This document shows, piece by piece, positions 7,860 through 16,136 of a DNA stretch of 64,000 nucleotides (position 1 is its first letter; each line of letters opens with the position of its first letter). Source of the stretch: JBBRMU01 sp038230655 (GTDB taxonomy: Bacteria > Patescibacteriota > Microgenomatia > UBA1406 > GWC2-37-13); contig JBBRMU010000002.1 in NCBI GenBank assembly GCA_038230655.1, positions 1 to 64,000 on the forward strand. Reading direction: 5' to 3'. The notes below the pieces were generated by a model. That model was given only the letters and a program-made list of their open reading frames with translations, was not told the DNA's origin and ran no database searches. Position numbers and translations under genes: made by a program.

Positions 7860-8297
7860 ATGACAGTCTTTATAGGTGCTGATCACGGAGGCTTTGAACT
7901 TAAGAATCAATTAATAGACTACCTTCATGAGAAAAATATCAGAGTTGAAGATATGGGAGCCTATGAATTAAATCTCCAGGATGACTATCCTGACTACGCA
8001 AAAAATGTAGCTAAAGCAGTCCTGCAAAATCCAGAACAGTTTGTAGGAGTTGTCGTCTGTCGAAACGGCGTAGGTGTAGATATTACAGTGAATCGCTTTG
8101 AAGGAATTCGTTGTGTGCTTGGATTTGATCCAGTTGAGGTACAAAAAGCAAAACAGGATGACGACGTGAACATTCTTGCCCTACCAGCCGACTACATAAC
8201 CTTTGAACAGGCATGTAAGTTGGTTGATGTATTTATTTCAACAAAACCAAATACCGACATCAAGTACGCACGGCGTGTGCAGAAAATTGACGAGTAG
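7860..8297 (+). CDS. rpiB: ribose-5-phosphate isomerase B family protein (RpiB/LacAB)
   Basis: 145 residues. RpiB interconverts ribose 5-phosphate and ribulose 5-phosphate. The N-terminal GADHGGFELK and the catalytic Cys in VVVCRNGVGVDITVNR (usually CGTGIGMSIAANK) are present, followed by GIRCVLGFDP. The usual active-site A-R-x-H-N-x-A-N stretch is AKQDDDVNILAL here, so the family His is not conserved. That makes this a divergent member whose sugar-phosphate substrate could differ. An Rpe-like gene lies about 2.4 kb downstream, which fits a reduced non-oxidative pentose phosphate route. Confidence 0.8.
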   Translation: MTVFIGADHGGFELKNQLIDYLHEKNIRVEDMGAYELNLQDDYPDYAKNVAKAVLQNPEQFVGVVVCRNGVGVDITVNRFEGIRCVLGFDPVEVQKAKQDDDVNILALPADYITFEQACKLVDVFISTKPNTDIKYARRVQKIDE

Positions 8298-8886
8298 CTA
8301 TAATACCTGGTATTTACCATCACTATTTTTCTCGATTACTCCTTTTATCTCTAACTCGGTCAATAGTGAGAGTGCCTCGTAAACTGTAATACCTCCTCCA
8401 GACATACAAAGATCATCACTTGACTGGGGCTCTTTAAGTATTAAGGAGTATAATCTTTGTTGTTCCAGACTCAACTGAACAGGTTTACTTCTCTTACGTG
8501 AGGTCTACATACCATACTCATAAAAAATATCATCTGTGGGTGTTACAATTTTTACCTCCGACTTTCAGGAGCTCATGAGGACCTTCAGAGTTTACTGAAG
8601 TTACTTGACCAGGTAATGCAAAAACACACCTTCCTTGACTAAGAGCACACTTTGCTGTAATTAGTGCGCCAGAGGTCTTAGCTCCTTCTATCAGTACAAC
8701 TCCTTTTGATAATCCAAATACAACTCGATTTCTGGCAACAAACAAACCTTTAACATCTTTAAATCTATCTAAGAGTAAATCATATCGATACGGTCCTATG
8801 CCTAAGAAATAAGAGAACCCAATGTAGTAACATACTTCATCCATGGGATTAGGATACATACCTCTGTAGGAAAAATCTGTCGACAA
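8298..8886 (-). pseudogene. dprA: decayed dprA (DNA processing protein A)
   Basis: DprA loads RecA onto incoming single-stranded DNA during natural transformation. The N-terminal CYYIGFSYFLGIGPYRYDLL is joined directly to the late core segment ARNRVVFGLS, GAKTSGALITA and VFALPGQ, so about 500 bp coding for the Rossmann core (SGxARGID region) is missing. After VGGK an extra A in an A5 run shifts the frame. The next frame reads IVTPTDDIFYEYGM and then TAG. Beyond that stop it continues through a C-terminal winged helix ending LTELEIKGVIEK to TAG at 8298. Three separate lesions mark it as non-functional. Confidence 0.85.
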
Positions 8887-8946
8887 TACTCGACAATTCG
8901 TTTTTTGAAGCCAAGTTGAGTTGGATTAACACTTTACCAAATGAGT

Positions 8947-9936
8947 TTAAGGAAGCTCATAGTTATCATTACCACTACCTTTAGGTGCAGTTTTCAGTTG
9001 TTGATTTACGTTGCTATTTCTACCTCTGTTAAATTCTTTTTGAAGTTCAGGCAGATGCGTAACTATAGCAGTGAACATGAGAGCAACAGTTACCAACATT
9101 AAGATCCAACCAATAACTGCAGTAATAATCCAACCGGTTGGCCTCTTTACTTCAACCTCACCTTGTTCTACATTCTTATACATTTCATAGTTATAACTTA
9201 CAAGAAAAGGTGTGAATATAAACTGAAGGATATTCTCTAGAAATGTAAATGCATTCCCACCAGAGTGGTTTCCGTTATTGAAAATCATAGCGCCGAGATA
9301 TCCAATCAAAAAGTAAATAACAAAGACAATAAGATTTACGAGTAGCATTCTCCCAACGATTCTCCAGAAAGCTTTATTAACCAAAGCCCTACTATACCAC
9401 ATACTCTCAAGTCCTTTCACCTGCTTCTCTAGATAAACAAACGTAATAAAAGATGTCCAGAAGACCCAAAGTATCCCAACGACTCCTACACTCAAAATCA
9501 TGAAAGGCAATAGCCCAATCAATAATGCGCCTAAAACGATCTGTATTACGAAGTATCCCATTACGAGAGGTCTAACTTTTTTGAACGCTCCTATAACATC
9601 TGTTCTACTGTCTTGAATGATAATCTCGACCATCGCTAGACCAGTCCATGCGCTAAAATAGATAAGAACAAATAGCCCAGCTACTACAAGAACAGGAATA
9701 AGTATTACATAAAGGGCTGTGAGTTTGGCAAAATATAAGATAGTAGCTATAATTCCTCCGACAATCAAGCCAGCGACGATTACTCCCAGCATTATTCCAT
9801 AGGTTAGAACGACAATTAGAAAATATGCTAAAAGTCGTTCTCTTGTGCGGGCCATAGCCTTCTTAAGTAGTGTTTCTATCTGCCAATTATCTTCTGTCAG
9901 ATGAGGGTTTGTTACAATCTGTGTTGTAGTATCCAT
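8947..9936 (-). CDS. multi-pass membrane protein, unknown function
   Basis: 329 residues with about six membrane segments: two or three between residues 35 and 105, two around 130-180, one near 200-220 and one near 275-300. The short cytoplasmic N-terminus ends in a basic RTRERL, and the C-terminal tail of about 35 residues is Asn/Gln-rich. Overall it resembles the membrane domain family found in glycerophosphodiester phosphodiesterases of CPR and Firmicutes, but there is no catalytic domain. No motif gives a function. Confidence 0.6.
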   Translation of the reverse strand: MDTTTQIVTNPHLTEDNWQIETLLKKAMARTRERLLAYFLIVVLTYGIMLGVIVAGLIVGGIIATILYFAKLTALYVILIPVLVVAGLFVLIYFSAWTGLAMVEIIIQDSRTDVIGAFKKVRPLVMGYFVIQIVLGALLIGLLPFMILSVGVVGILWVFWTSFITFVYLEKQVKGLESMWYSRALVNKAFWRIVGRMLLVNLIVFVIYFLIGYLGAMIFNNGNHSGGNAFTFLENILQFIFTPFLVSYNYEMYKNVEQGEVEVKRPTGWIITAVIGWILMLVTVALMFTAIVTHLPELQKEFNRGRNSNVNQQLKTAPKGSGNDNYELP

Positions 9937-10000
9937 TTACTCTAAATATAGAGAGACTTTAATGAGTTGTCAATCATAATACTATATAGGGCGTACTTTC

Positions 10001-10648
10001 TTAAATTCTTTTATACACATGAACTGTTGCAATGCCCCAATTCATACCGTACTCCTTACTACTATAAGACCGCAATTTTGAAGAAGTTATTGTTTTTGTA
10101 ACAGTAATTACAAAAGTGCCTTTTTTAAGCTCTTCAAATTTTCTCACTAACTTTTCCCATAGTTCATCGGGAAAGCAGGTTGAGTGAGTAAATACAACAT
10201 CACCATCAGAAAAGTCGTACTTTAAAAAGTCTTCCCATACAGATTCGACTGTAAACCCTTTCTTTTTATTTGGGAGTAGTGGTCTAAACTCTTTTTCATA
10301 TCTCTCAATAATTTCAAGAGTCGCTCTATGAAGAGGTATTAAGAATACAACACCTACAGATCTTGAAAAATTAAATAATAGATGTGAAAGTATGATAGCT
10401 TTTCCTGTCCCTGAGCCCAGATCATAGAATATTCCAGTTTTTTCTGCAGGTACTCTCTCCAAGATTTTATAGAATGCTTCTGGGCTTATTTCTCCATAAG
10501 TGAAAGCTTTATGGGGAAGAGTAAGTTCACCTCGACCAAGCGTGGATAAACTATAGCCATTCACTTCGCTATATAAAGTATTATATATATGTAGAGCATG
10601 TTCAAAATCCATATGCTGTCTTATTTTATCATATTGTATTGCTGCCAT
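10001..10648 (-). CDS. DOT1-like class I SAM methyltransferase
   Basis: 215 residues. The order of motifs follows the DOT1 catalytic domain: FTYGEISPEAF (YGE, D1 loop), FYDLGSGTGKAIILS (motif I), GVVFLIPLHRA (motif II), a WEDFLKYDF segment, then DVVFTHSTCF where DOT1 has VIFVNNF, and a KKGTFVIT strand. In motif II the acidic residue that holds the SAM ribose is Val here, a possible single-base change from Glu. The target is unknown: bacteria lack nucleosomes, so protein, RNA or a small molecule are possible. It is divergent from the Rpe-like gene, 51 bp apart. Confidence 0.65.
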   Translation of the reverse strand: MAAIQYDKIRQHMDFEHALHIYNTLYSEVNGYSLSTLGRGELTLPHKAFTYGEISPEAFYKILERVPAEKTGIFYDLGSGTGKAIILSHLLFNFSRSVGVVFLIPLHRATLEIIERYEKEFRPLLPNKKKGFTVESVWEDFLKYDFSDGDVVFTHSTCFPDELWEKLVRKFEELKKGTFVITVTKTITSSKLRSYSSKEYGMNWGIATVHVYKRI

Positions 10649-10687
10649 CTGATAATTTGATTGCTTTCACAATCTCCTGTTGAGGTA

Positions 10688-10693
10688 TATAAT
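10688..10693 (+). promoter_or_regulatory. -10 box of a leaderless transcript
   Basis: TATAAT six bases before the ATG at 10700. It shows that translation begins at MKVVPALL rather than at an ATG 39 bp upstream, which lies before the promoter. Confidence 0.65.
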
Positions 10694-10699
10694 AGAAGT

Positions 10700-11368
10700 A
10701 TGAAGGTTGTTCCTGCATTACTCCATAATACAATTGAGGCTTTTGATAAAGAGTTACAGATGTTATTGCCTTACTTTGATCACTTCTCTATTGATATCCA
10801 GGATGGATTATTTGTTCCTACAAAAACAATATTCACCCAACAATTGATTGAGTACTTTAACAGTCACCCTATGCCAACTAGCAAAATTTTTGACTTCGAT
10901 TTGATGACATATAGCTACGATCACTCACTGAATGATATAGTACAGATTTCTTCAAAAATCCATATTGGGCAAATATTTATCCACAGATCACTACTGATAG
11001 GACAACCAATTCCAAAGAGACAGGGTCTTGTTATAGGTCTTGCATTAGATCCATCAGATGATATTAGCGATTTAGCTTCTATTGGCGATCTATTGACAAT
11101 ACCCGCTATTCAAATTATGACAATTTATCCCGGTGCTCAGGGACAACCTTTTATGCCTGAATTGTTAACTAAAATAGATCAGATAAGGATGGCCTATTAT
11201 AGGCTACCTATTTTTATTGATGGAGGTGTTGATAAAACAACAATTCCTATTATATTATCGCATTTTTATAAACCTGACTTTGTCTGTGTTGGTAGTTTCT
11301 TAAGTAGAGGGGATGAAGAAAAAATTGTTGATAAAATAGAGTATTTACACTCTATAGAAGAAAAATAG
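10700..11368 (+). CDS. ribulose-phosphate 3-epimerase-like protein
   Basis: 222 residues of the Rpe TIM-barrel family. Visible motifs are HFSIDIQDGLFVP (first metal His and Asp), IYPGAQGQPFMPELLTKI (usual PGFxGQ loop) and FIDGGVDKTTI (usual VDGGI with the second Asp). The family's second metal His in the VHLM motif is replaced: here the strand reads FDFDLM. That is a real difference from canonical Rpe, so epimerase activity on ribulose 5-phosphate is probable but not assured. It follows a leaderless promoter and converges on the 11374 gene. Confidence 0.7.
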   Translation: MKVVPALLHNTIEAFDKELQMLLPYFDHFSIDIQDGLFVPTKTIFTQQLIEYFNSHPMPTSKIFDFDLMTYSYDHSLNDIVQISSKIHIGQIFIHRSLLIGQPIPKRQGLVIGLALDPSDDISDLASIGDLLTIPAIQIMTIYPGAQGQPFMPELLTKIDQIRMAYYRLPIFIDGGVDKTTIPIILSHFYKPDFVCVGSFLSRGDEEKIVDKIEYLHSIEEK

Positions 11369-11373
11369 ATTTT

Positions 11374-11961
11374 TTAGACTCTTTTTTTAACTAATCTAGT
11401 TACATTTACGATTTGTCTTACCTCACCATTATCGCTTGTGATCTGGTTACTACCCGAAAGTTGTTGGTATTGCTGTAAATATGAGGATAAACCTTCTTGA
11501 ATATCTTTCATTTCTTCTTTATATTCTCTCATTTTATTGGCCAACTCTATAACGGCAGGAAGTTTCATAATTCTTTGCTTCGCAACCGATTTAATTCTAT
11601 TTATTTCTTTTACCTTTTGCATAAACTGGCTATACTCAGCATCATTGTTGAATGAGTCATTAAACATCTCCCGCTGCATCTTTGCTTTTTCTTGCAATTT
11701 CTCTAAATCGACAATATATCCATTTATTAAACTCTCTAGGTTAAGTAAACTGGAAGTAGCGTTTGGAGTCGCATGACGACTTTCCGTTGTGTTTTCTACT
11801 TCTTCATTTGCCTCTGCATTTGGAGTCGCGTATTCTGGTTCAGGAGTTATATTTTCGTTTTCTTCCGCTAACACCTCATCTGCCGGAGTTTCATCCACTA
11901 TTTCAGTCCCATCAGCATCTTCCAAAATTATTTCTTCGTCTTTTTTATTCTTGTCATCCAT
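11374..11961 (-). CDS. acidic-headed coiled-coil protein, unknown
   Basis: 195 residues from MDDKNKKDEE (a longer frame starts at 12000). Residues 1-70 are very acidic and low in complexity and hold two copies of an ATPNA peptide. Residues 75-165 are predicted helical coiled coil, rich in Lys, Glu and Gln. The tail is basic, ending TRLVKKRV. Soluble, with no membrane segment or known catalytic motif. Possibly a structural or nucleic-acid-associated protein of CPR; function unknown. Confidence 0.6.
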   Translation of the reverse strand: MDDKNKKDEEIILEDADGTEIVDETPADEVLAEENENITPEPEYATPNAEANEEVENTTESRHATPNATSSLLNLESLINGYIVDLEKLQEKAKMQREMFNDSFNNDAEYSQFMQKVKEINRIKSVAKQRIMKLPAVIELANKMREYKEEMKDIQEGLSSYLQQYQQLSGSNQITSDNGEVRQIVNVTRLVKKRV

Positions 11962-12156
11962 AGCCTTTATACTATAAAGGAAAACCACATACAAAATCAA
12001 GTGATATTTTTTATATAGAAATATATACCTTTCTCAAACTACACATGACGAGTATAGTAATCCATTTAATTAGCCTCTCACATGTATCTTATCGATAAGG
12101 TCAGTAGGAGATAGTTCCATCACGAGAAATATTTAGAAAATAACTTAAGAATAGTA

Positions 12157-12162
12157 TATACT
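12157..12162 (+). promoter_or_regulatory. -10 box of a leaderless transcript
   Basis: TATACT six bases before the ATG at 12169, with no Shine-Dalgarno. Confidence 0.55.
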
Positions 12163-12168
12163 ACTCAA

Positions 12169-13562
12169 ATGATGTATAAAAAAATATTCTTATTTATTTT
12201 TTTTATACTACTTTTACTTTTGATCAGAACCTACAACTTAGACCATACTGCTAGGATGACTCGAGATGAGTCCAGCGATCTTCGACGTATACATCAATAC
12301 TACATAGAGAAAAAGATTACTCTTGTCGGACCCGAATCATCTGACAAAAAAAAAGATATTTAGTTCTTTAACTTATTATATGCTCATGCCGTTTGCTGTC
12401 GCTGGACATTTTGAACCAATTAGTCCGGTTTATGGTACAGTATTTTGGGGAGTTATCACAGCAATCATTTTGATATTGATTGTTAAGAAGACTAACAAAA
12501 CTTTTCTACCACATATACTACTACTAACACTCTTATGGTATCCACTTTTGCAGACAAGTCGATGGGCCTGGAACCCAAATTTAATACCGCTTTGGATAGC
12601 TTTCGGAATATGGTTTTTTCTTAGAAAGACAGCCATAAGTTATTTTTTATCTGGAATTTGTCTTGGTTTAGCTTTTCACCAACACTACTTGGCGGTTATT
12701 GCGACAGGTATTTTTGTAGTTGAACACTGCATTATTTTTTTGAAAGAAAAAAAATTTCGCGAGTCATCTAGTTTTATATTTGGCTATATTCTGCCTTTCC
12801 TTCCATTTATATTTTTTGATTTGAGACACCCTCCCGGGCTATTTTTTAACCATTATTTAATGCAGGGAAATGTTCCAACCCATAGTTCTGTAGTTCAGCA
12901 GGCATTTTTCGTAAATCTTCTTGATAACATTAAATTTCTTTTTTTCTATCTCACACAAAACAATTTTTTAGCCGTTCCGTTAGGAGGAATATTTTTGGGC
13001 TTACTACTCTATGACGTTAAACATAATAGAAAAGCTTTTCTCTATATTATTCCCGTAGCTATGCAAATTATCGTTGCTTCATTTATTAACCCAATTGCTT
13101 CTAGATATATCTGGCCAGCTATATTGTTTTTATTAGTTTGGGTTATAATGCCAAGAAAACTATACGGAACTTTTTTATCAAAGGGTGCAGTAATACTACT
13201 AATAGTTGGAAGTTTTTTCATTCATTCCACAACTCCACTTCTCAGAAGCGCAACCAAATCTTACGACAATTTTAGAAGTCGATCATGTCATTATAAATAC
13301 TGTTAAAAAAAATAAATTGATAGATGTAAATATTGCGGCAGTGATGAGTCCTGATTTTGATCCAACTGCACTTAAGTATCGTGACATGCTCTCAATTTCT
13401 GATATTTATCTCCGGGCACCCGAAGAGTATGATGTTTCATATAATCTGTTTGTAGTATCTACATCTGATGACAAAACACTGTGTAAAGGTAAAGATTTTT
13501 CTTTAGTTATCTTTAGTCGATCAAAATTAATGAAGATTTTCGTTCTAACACATAAACCCTGA
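12169..13562 (+). pseudogene. frameshifted GT-C membrane glycosyltransferase (GT39-like)
   Basis: One gene lies in three frames. Frame one (12169 onwards) has the N-terminal membrane helix and TRDESSDLRRIHQYY, typical of the first extracytoplasmic loop of dolichyl-phosphate-mannose-type enzymes. At an A9 run (12346-12354) the frame must lose one A to continue as KKKIFSSLTYY through about eight more membrane helices, including TSRWAWNPNLIPLW. A second shift, near a T4 at 13270-13273, moves to the frame ending at 13562, which carries a soluble C-terminal domain. Such enzymes move a sugar from a polyprenyl phosphate to surface targets. Confidence 0.75.
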
Positions 13563-13587
13563 AAATTTTACTGGTTTCAGAAATAAT

Positions 13588-15282
13588 CTACGGCATTAAT
13601 AACGAAATTAATGAGGGTTGCAAGATTAAAGCCCAGATATCCCCAAAGTCAAATTTTCCATCTTTATTAAAGTCTAAAGGATACATCTTGTCAAAGACAA
13701 CTGAGTTTTTACCTCTTTTAAATATCTTAAAAGTTTGCCTTGGAAGGTAGTATGGTTTTAAAATCACGATCCGATACTTCTTACCTAAAGCTATGTTTCG
13801 AATCTCTCCAACTGATCCTTGCGCATGCTCGACTTCAACACCCTTTTTCTTATAAACTAACTGCTCCCTCTGGTCAAATATCTGAACCTCAAAGTCAGTT
13901 CCTAAATGTTTTAGTTTTGGATACAAAGAAACTCTAAAGTCGAGCTTGGGCAACGGCACGATTTCATAGCTCCAAACCGAGCTCTTTAGGATTTGTTTTT
14001 TATCTTTATATAATGCAACTTCTGACTCTTTTTTTCCGGGAGTATTTCCTGATTTAAAGAAGATATCCAGATCTATATTTTGAAAAGGTTTTAGAGTATT
14101 AATATTAGAGATTAAATATTCTGAATCAAAGTTTTTTAGCACAAGCTTATATCCAGAAATGTCATCCCATATTGCTTGACCACCGTTAGACAAAGAAACC
14201 TTAAAGTGATAATTAGAGTTAACAACGAACTCTTTTGGAAGATCAAAAGAGATACCACCTTTTTCAATAATTTCTGGACCGCCCTTTTTTTTTGTCATTT
14301 CCTGAATATTATAAAATTGAGAGTAATAGTCATCTTCTCCAAGTTTTTTCCATGAAAACCCTAGGAAAGGCGATCCTTGATAGTCGAGAACAAAAGGTGT
14401 TACTGCTTTTACACGATTATCCTGAAGCCAGATTTGTTCAAATGTGCTTTTATAGTTACTGGAAACAGTGCCACGTGGAACAACATTTCCATCCCAACCA
14501 GTTTCTGTAATAAATACCGGTAAGTCTTTTACACCCAGACTTTGTAGATAAAAAAGTTCCCATTCATAAGTGCGGACACTGCCTCTTCCACTCCCGAATG
14601 GCGATCCAGTAAACCCAGGATTTGGATATGAGTGAGAAGATAAACCAGAAAAAAGATTATTAAAAGTATTTGGTGTGATAGTGTCTATAACTGTTCTGAG
14701 ATACTGACCTTCATCTGCATATTCAGGCGCTCCTGATGGAGCAGAAGCATCAAATCCACTTAGCATGACAAAAAAATTCGAGTCTTTAGATTTCAATTTT
14801 GTAGCAAACTCTTGGGCAACTTTTGCATAGTCGACAGGGTCAACACTACCACCCCATTCTTGACCATGATTTGGCTCATTAAATAAAATGATGTATCTAT
14901 CTTTTACGACCCAGTTGAGAGAACCTAAAAATTCTGTCCATTGTTCTGCATCCTCTTTAATTGGTTTTTTCCAGATGGGACCGATAGGTTTTGTTGCTAT
15001 CCGGATAATAGGAATTAAATGCAGCTCTCTTAATTTATTAAATATCTCCTGCCATTTATCGTGATTTCTATCATTTTCCTGAATGACTAAAGTAATGTAA
15101 CCCCAATCACCGCCATTTGAGTTAACCAACTGAGCTGCTTTCTCAATTTGTTCAGTTGCGGGAACTGCTAAATGTATGCCGAATTTGTTGTTTTCTGATG
15201 CAAATACAAATGACGATTGTAAAAATAATGCAGCAGATGTGATAAATCCTAATAAATAAAGCAGTATTTTCTTTCTAATCAT
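13588..15282 (-). CDS. secreted glycoside hydrolase-like protein (clan GH-A type) with dockerin-like end
   Basis: 564 residues. A signal peptide (residues 1-28, ending FVFASE) precedes a TIM-barrel domain of about 300 residues. Two motifs support a GH-A retaining hydrolase: LFNEPNHG (Asn-Glu-Pro, acid/base) and VFITETGWDG (nucleophile). Next comes a beta-sandwich-like region (about 330-510). The C-terminus has DFNKDGKFDFGDIWAL, a Ca-binding loop of the dockerin kind, and a hydrophobic end. It is probably exported and acts on polysaccharide or serves as a surface lectin. Family and substrate are not determined. Confidence 0.65.
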   Translation of the reverse strand: MIRKKILLYLLGFITSAALFLQSSFVFASENNKFGIHLAVPATEQIEKAAQLVNSNGGDWGYITLVIQENDRNHDKWQEIFNKLRELHLIPIIRIATKPIGPIWKKPIKEDAEQWTEFLGSLNWVVKDRYIILFNEPNHGQEWGGSVDPVDYAKVAQEFATKLKSKDSNFFVMLSGFDASAPSGAPEYADEGQYLRTVIDTITPNTFNNLFSGLSSHSYPNPGFTGSPFGSGRGSVRTYEWELFYLQSLGVKDLPVFITETGWDGNVVPRGTVSSNYKSTFEQIWLQDNRVKAVTPFVLDYQGSPFLGFSWKKLGEDDYYSQFYNIQEMTKKKGGPEIIEKGGISFDLPKEFVVNSNYHFKVSLSNGGQAIWDDISGYKLVLKNFDSEYLISNINTLKPFQNIDLDIFFKSGNTPGKKESEVALYKDKKQILKSSVWSYEIVPLPKLDFRVSLYPKLKHLGTDFEVQIFDQREQLVYKKKGVEVEHAQGSVGEIRNIALGKKYRIVILKPYYLPRQTFKIFKRGKNSVVFDKMYPLDFNKDGKFDFGDIWALILQPSLISLLMP

Positions 15283-15350
15283 TGTAATTTAATTTTAACA
15301 CGAGAGCTATCTACATCAATTTTAGAAAAATCAAGATAGGCTAAAGTTCC

Positions 15351-15818
15351 TTAATGGATTGGTTCTTTAAAGTGGTTAACTGTAACTTTAGCACGTATTA
15401 AAAGCTCTCTCCCTAGTTTATCCTGATGCTCTTCTTCATAAAAAACTTCGCTTATTCCGGAGTTAATGATCGCTTTGGCGCATTGAATGCAGGGTGCAAT
15501 TGTTGAATAAAGCACAGCTCCCTTTGTAGAGACACCATGATATGCTGACTGAAGAAGTGCATTTAATTCTGCATGAATACAGATACACAGATCTTTCCGT
15601 TCATCGAGCTTTAGTAGATTCTTCTCGCGTTGTGTACAGCGCTCACATCCACCCTCAAAACAATTTTTTACTCCTGCGGGGGTTCCATTGTAACCAGTAG
15701 CAATAATATGTTTTTCCTTTACAACAACTACACCTACAGCCATTCGAAAACAGTTTGATCTATCTTTGATAACATGAGCGAGTTTTAAAAAATATTCATC
15801 CCATGTAGGTCGTTGCAT
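15351..15818 (-). CDS. dCMP deaminase (ComEB-type)
   Basis: 155 residues from MQRPTWDEYF. Deaminates dCMP to dUMP, the substrate of ThyA. It has the zinc site CIHAELNAL (His and the catalytic Glu) and APCIQCAKAI (two Cys), plus a second Cys-rich insert NCFEGGCERCTQ that also binds zinc in dCMP deaminases. Start 15818 is chosen because TATAAT lies 7 nt upstream; the longer frame from 15842 begins before that box. Together with dut, thyA and folA in this window it completes dTMP synthesis from dCMP or dUTP. Confidence 0.9.
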   Translation of the reverse strand: MQRPTWDEYFLKLAHVIKDRSNCFRMAVGVVVVKEKHIIATGYNGTPAGVKNCFEGGCERCTQREKNLLKLDERKDLCICIHAELNALLQSAYHGVSTKGAVLYSTIAPCIQCAKAIINSGISEVFYEEEHQDKLGRELLIRAKVTVNHFKEPIH

Positions 15819-15824
15819 ATCTGA

Positions 15825-15830
15825 ATTATA
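15825..15830 (-). promoter_or_regulatory. -10 box of a leaderless transcript
   Basis: TATAAT (minus strand) followed by TCAGAT and the ATG at 15818, spacing 7 and no Shine-Dalgarno. Confidence 0.65.
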
Positions 15831-15913
15831 GCAAATGTTCAACTCAATATTACTAAGAGAAAGGAAGACGCAATTTTGCCTATTTACTCATTTTTTTATT
15901 TTTCGGGTCTTTT

Positions 15914-16003
15914 TTATAGAAAGCAAGACGCAAGAAGAACAACTATTATCATCAGCGCAGATGAAATTGAAACGGTGTTAATAAAATCGGTAAAACTAGG
16001 CAT
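15914..16003 (-). CDS. possible 29-residue single-span membrane peptide
   Basis: In the gap between dCMP deaminase and aspS, an ATG at 16003-16001 opens a 29-residue frame that starts MPSFTDFINT. Its second half (about residues 13-29) is one hydrophobic helix rich in Ile, Val and Leu. There is no good Shine-Dalgarno and no firm -10 at the usual distance. Small membrane peptides of this form exist, but chance cannot be excluded. Nothing else is seen in 15843-16136. Confidence 0.25.
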   Translation of the reverse strand: MPSFTDFINTVSISSALMIIVVLLASCFL

Positions 16004-16136
16004 TTTTAGATAGTTTATGAAAACTTGATAGATGCCATAACATAAACTGGTGCTATTAAAAATACGTCAAAACCAAGTAGTAGTACATCATCTTATAATG
16101 GATAATATTCAACAAAATAAGCACGGTCTGATGGTA

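Noticed and set aside
10657..10693. TTGATT as the -35 box for the Rpe-like gene
   Set aside because: The spacing to TATAAT would be 25 bp, too long for a normal promoter.
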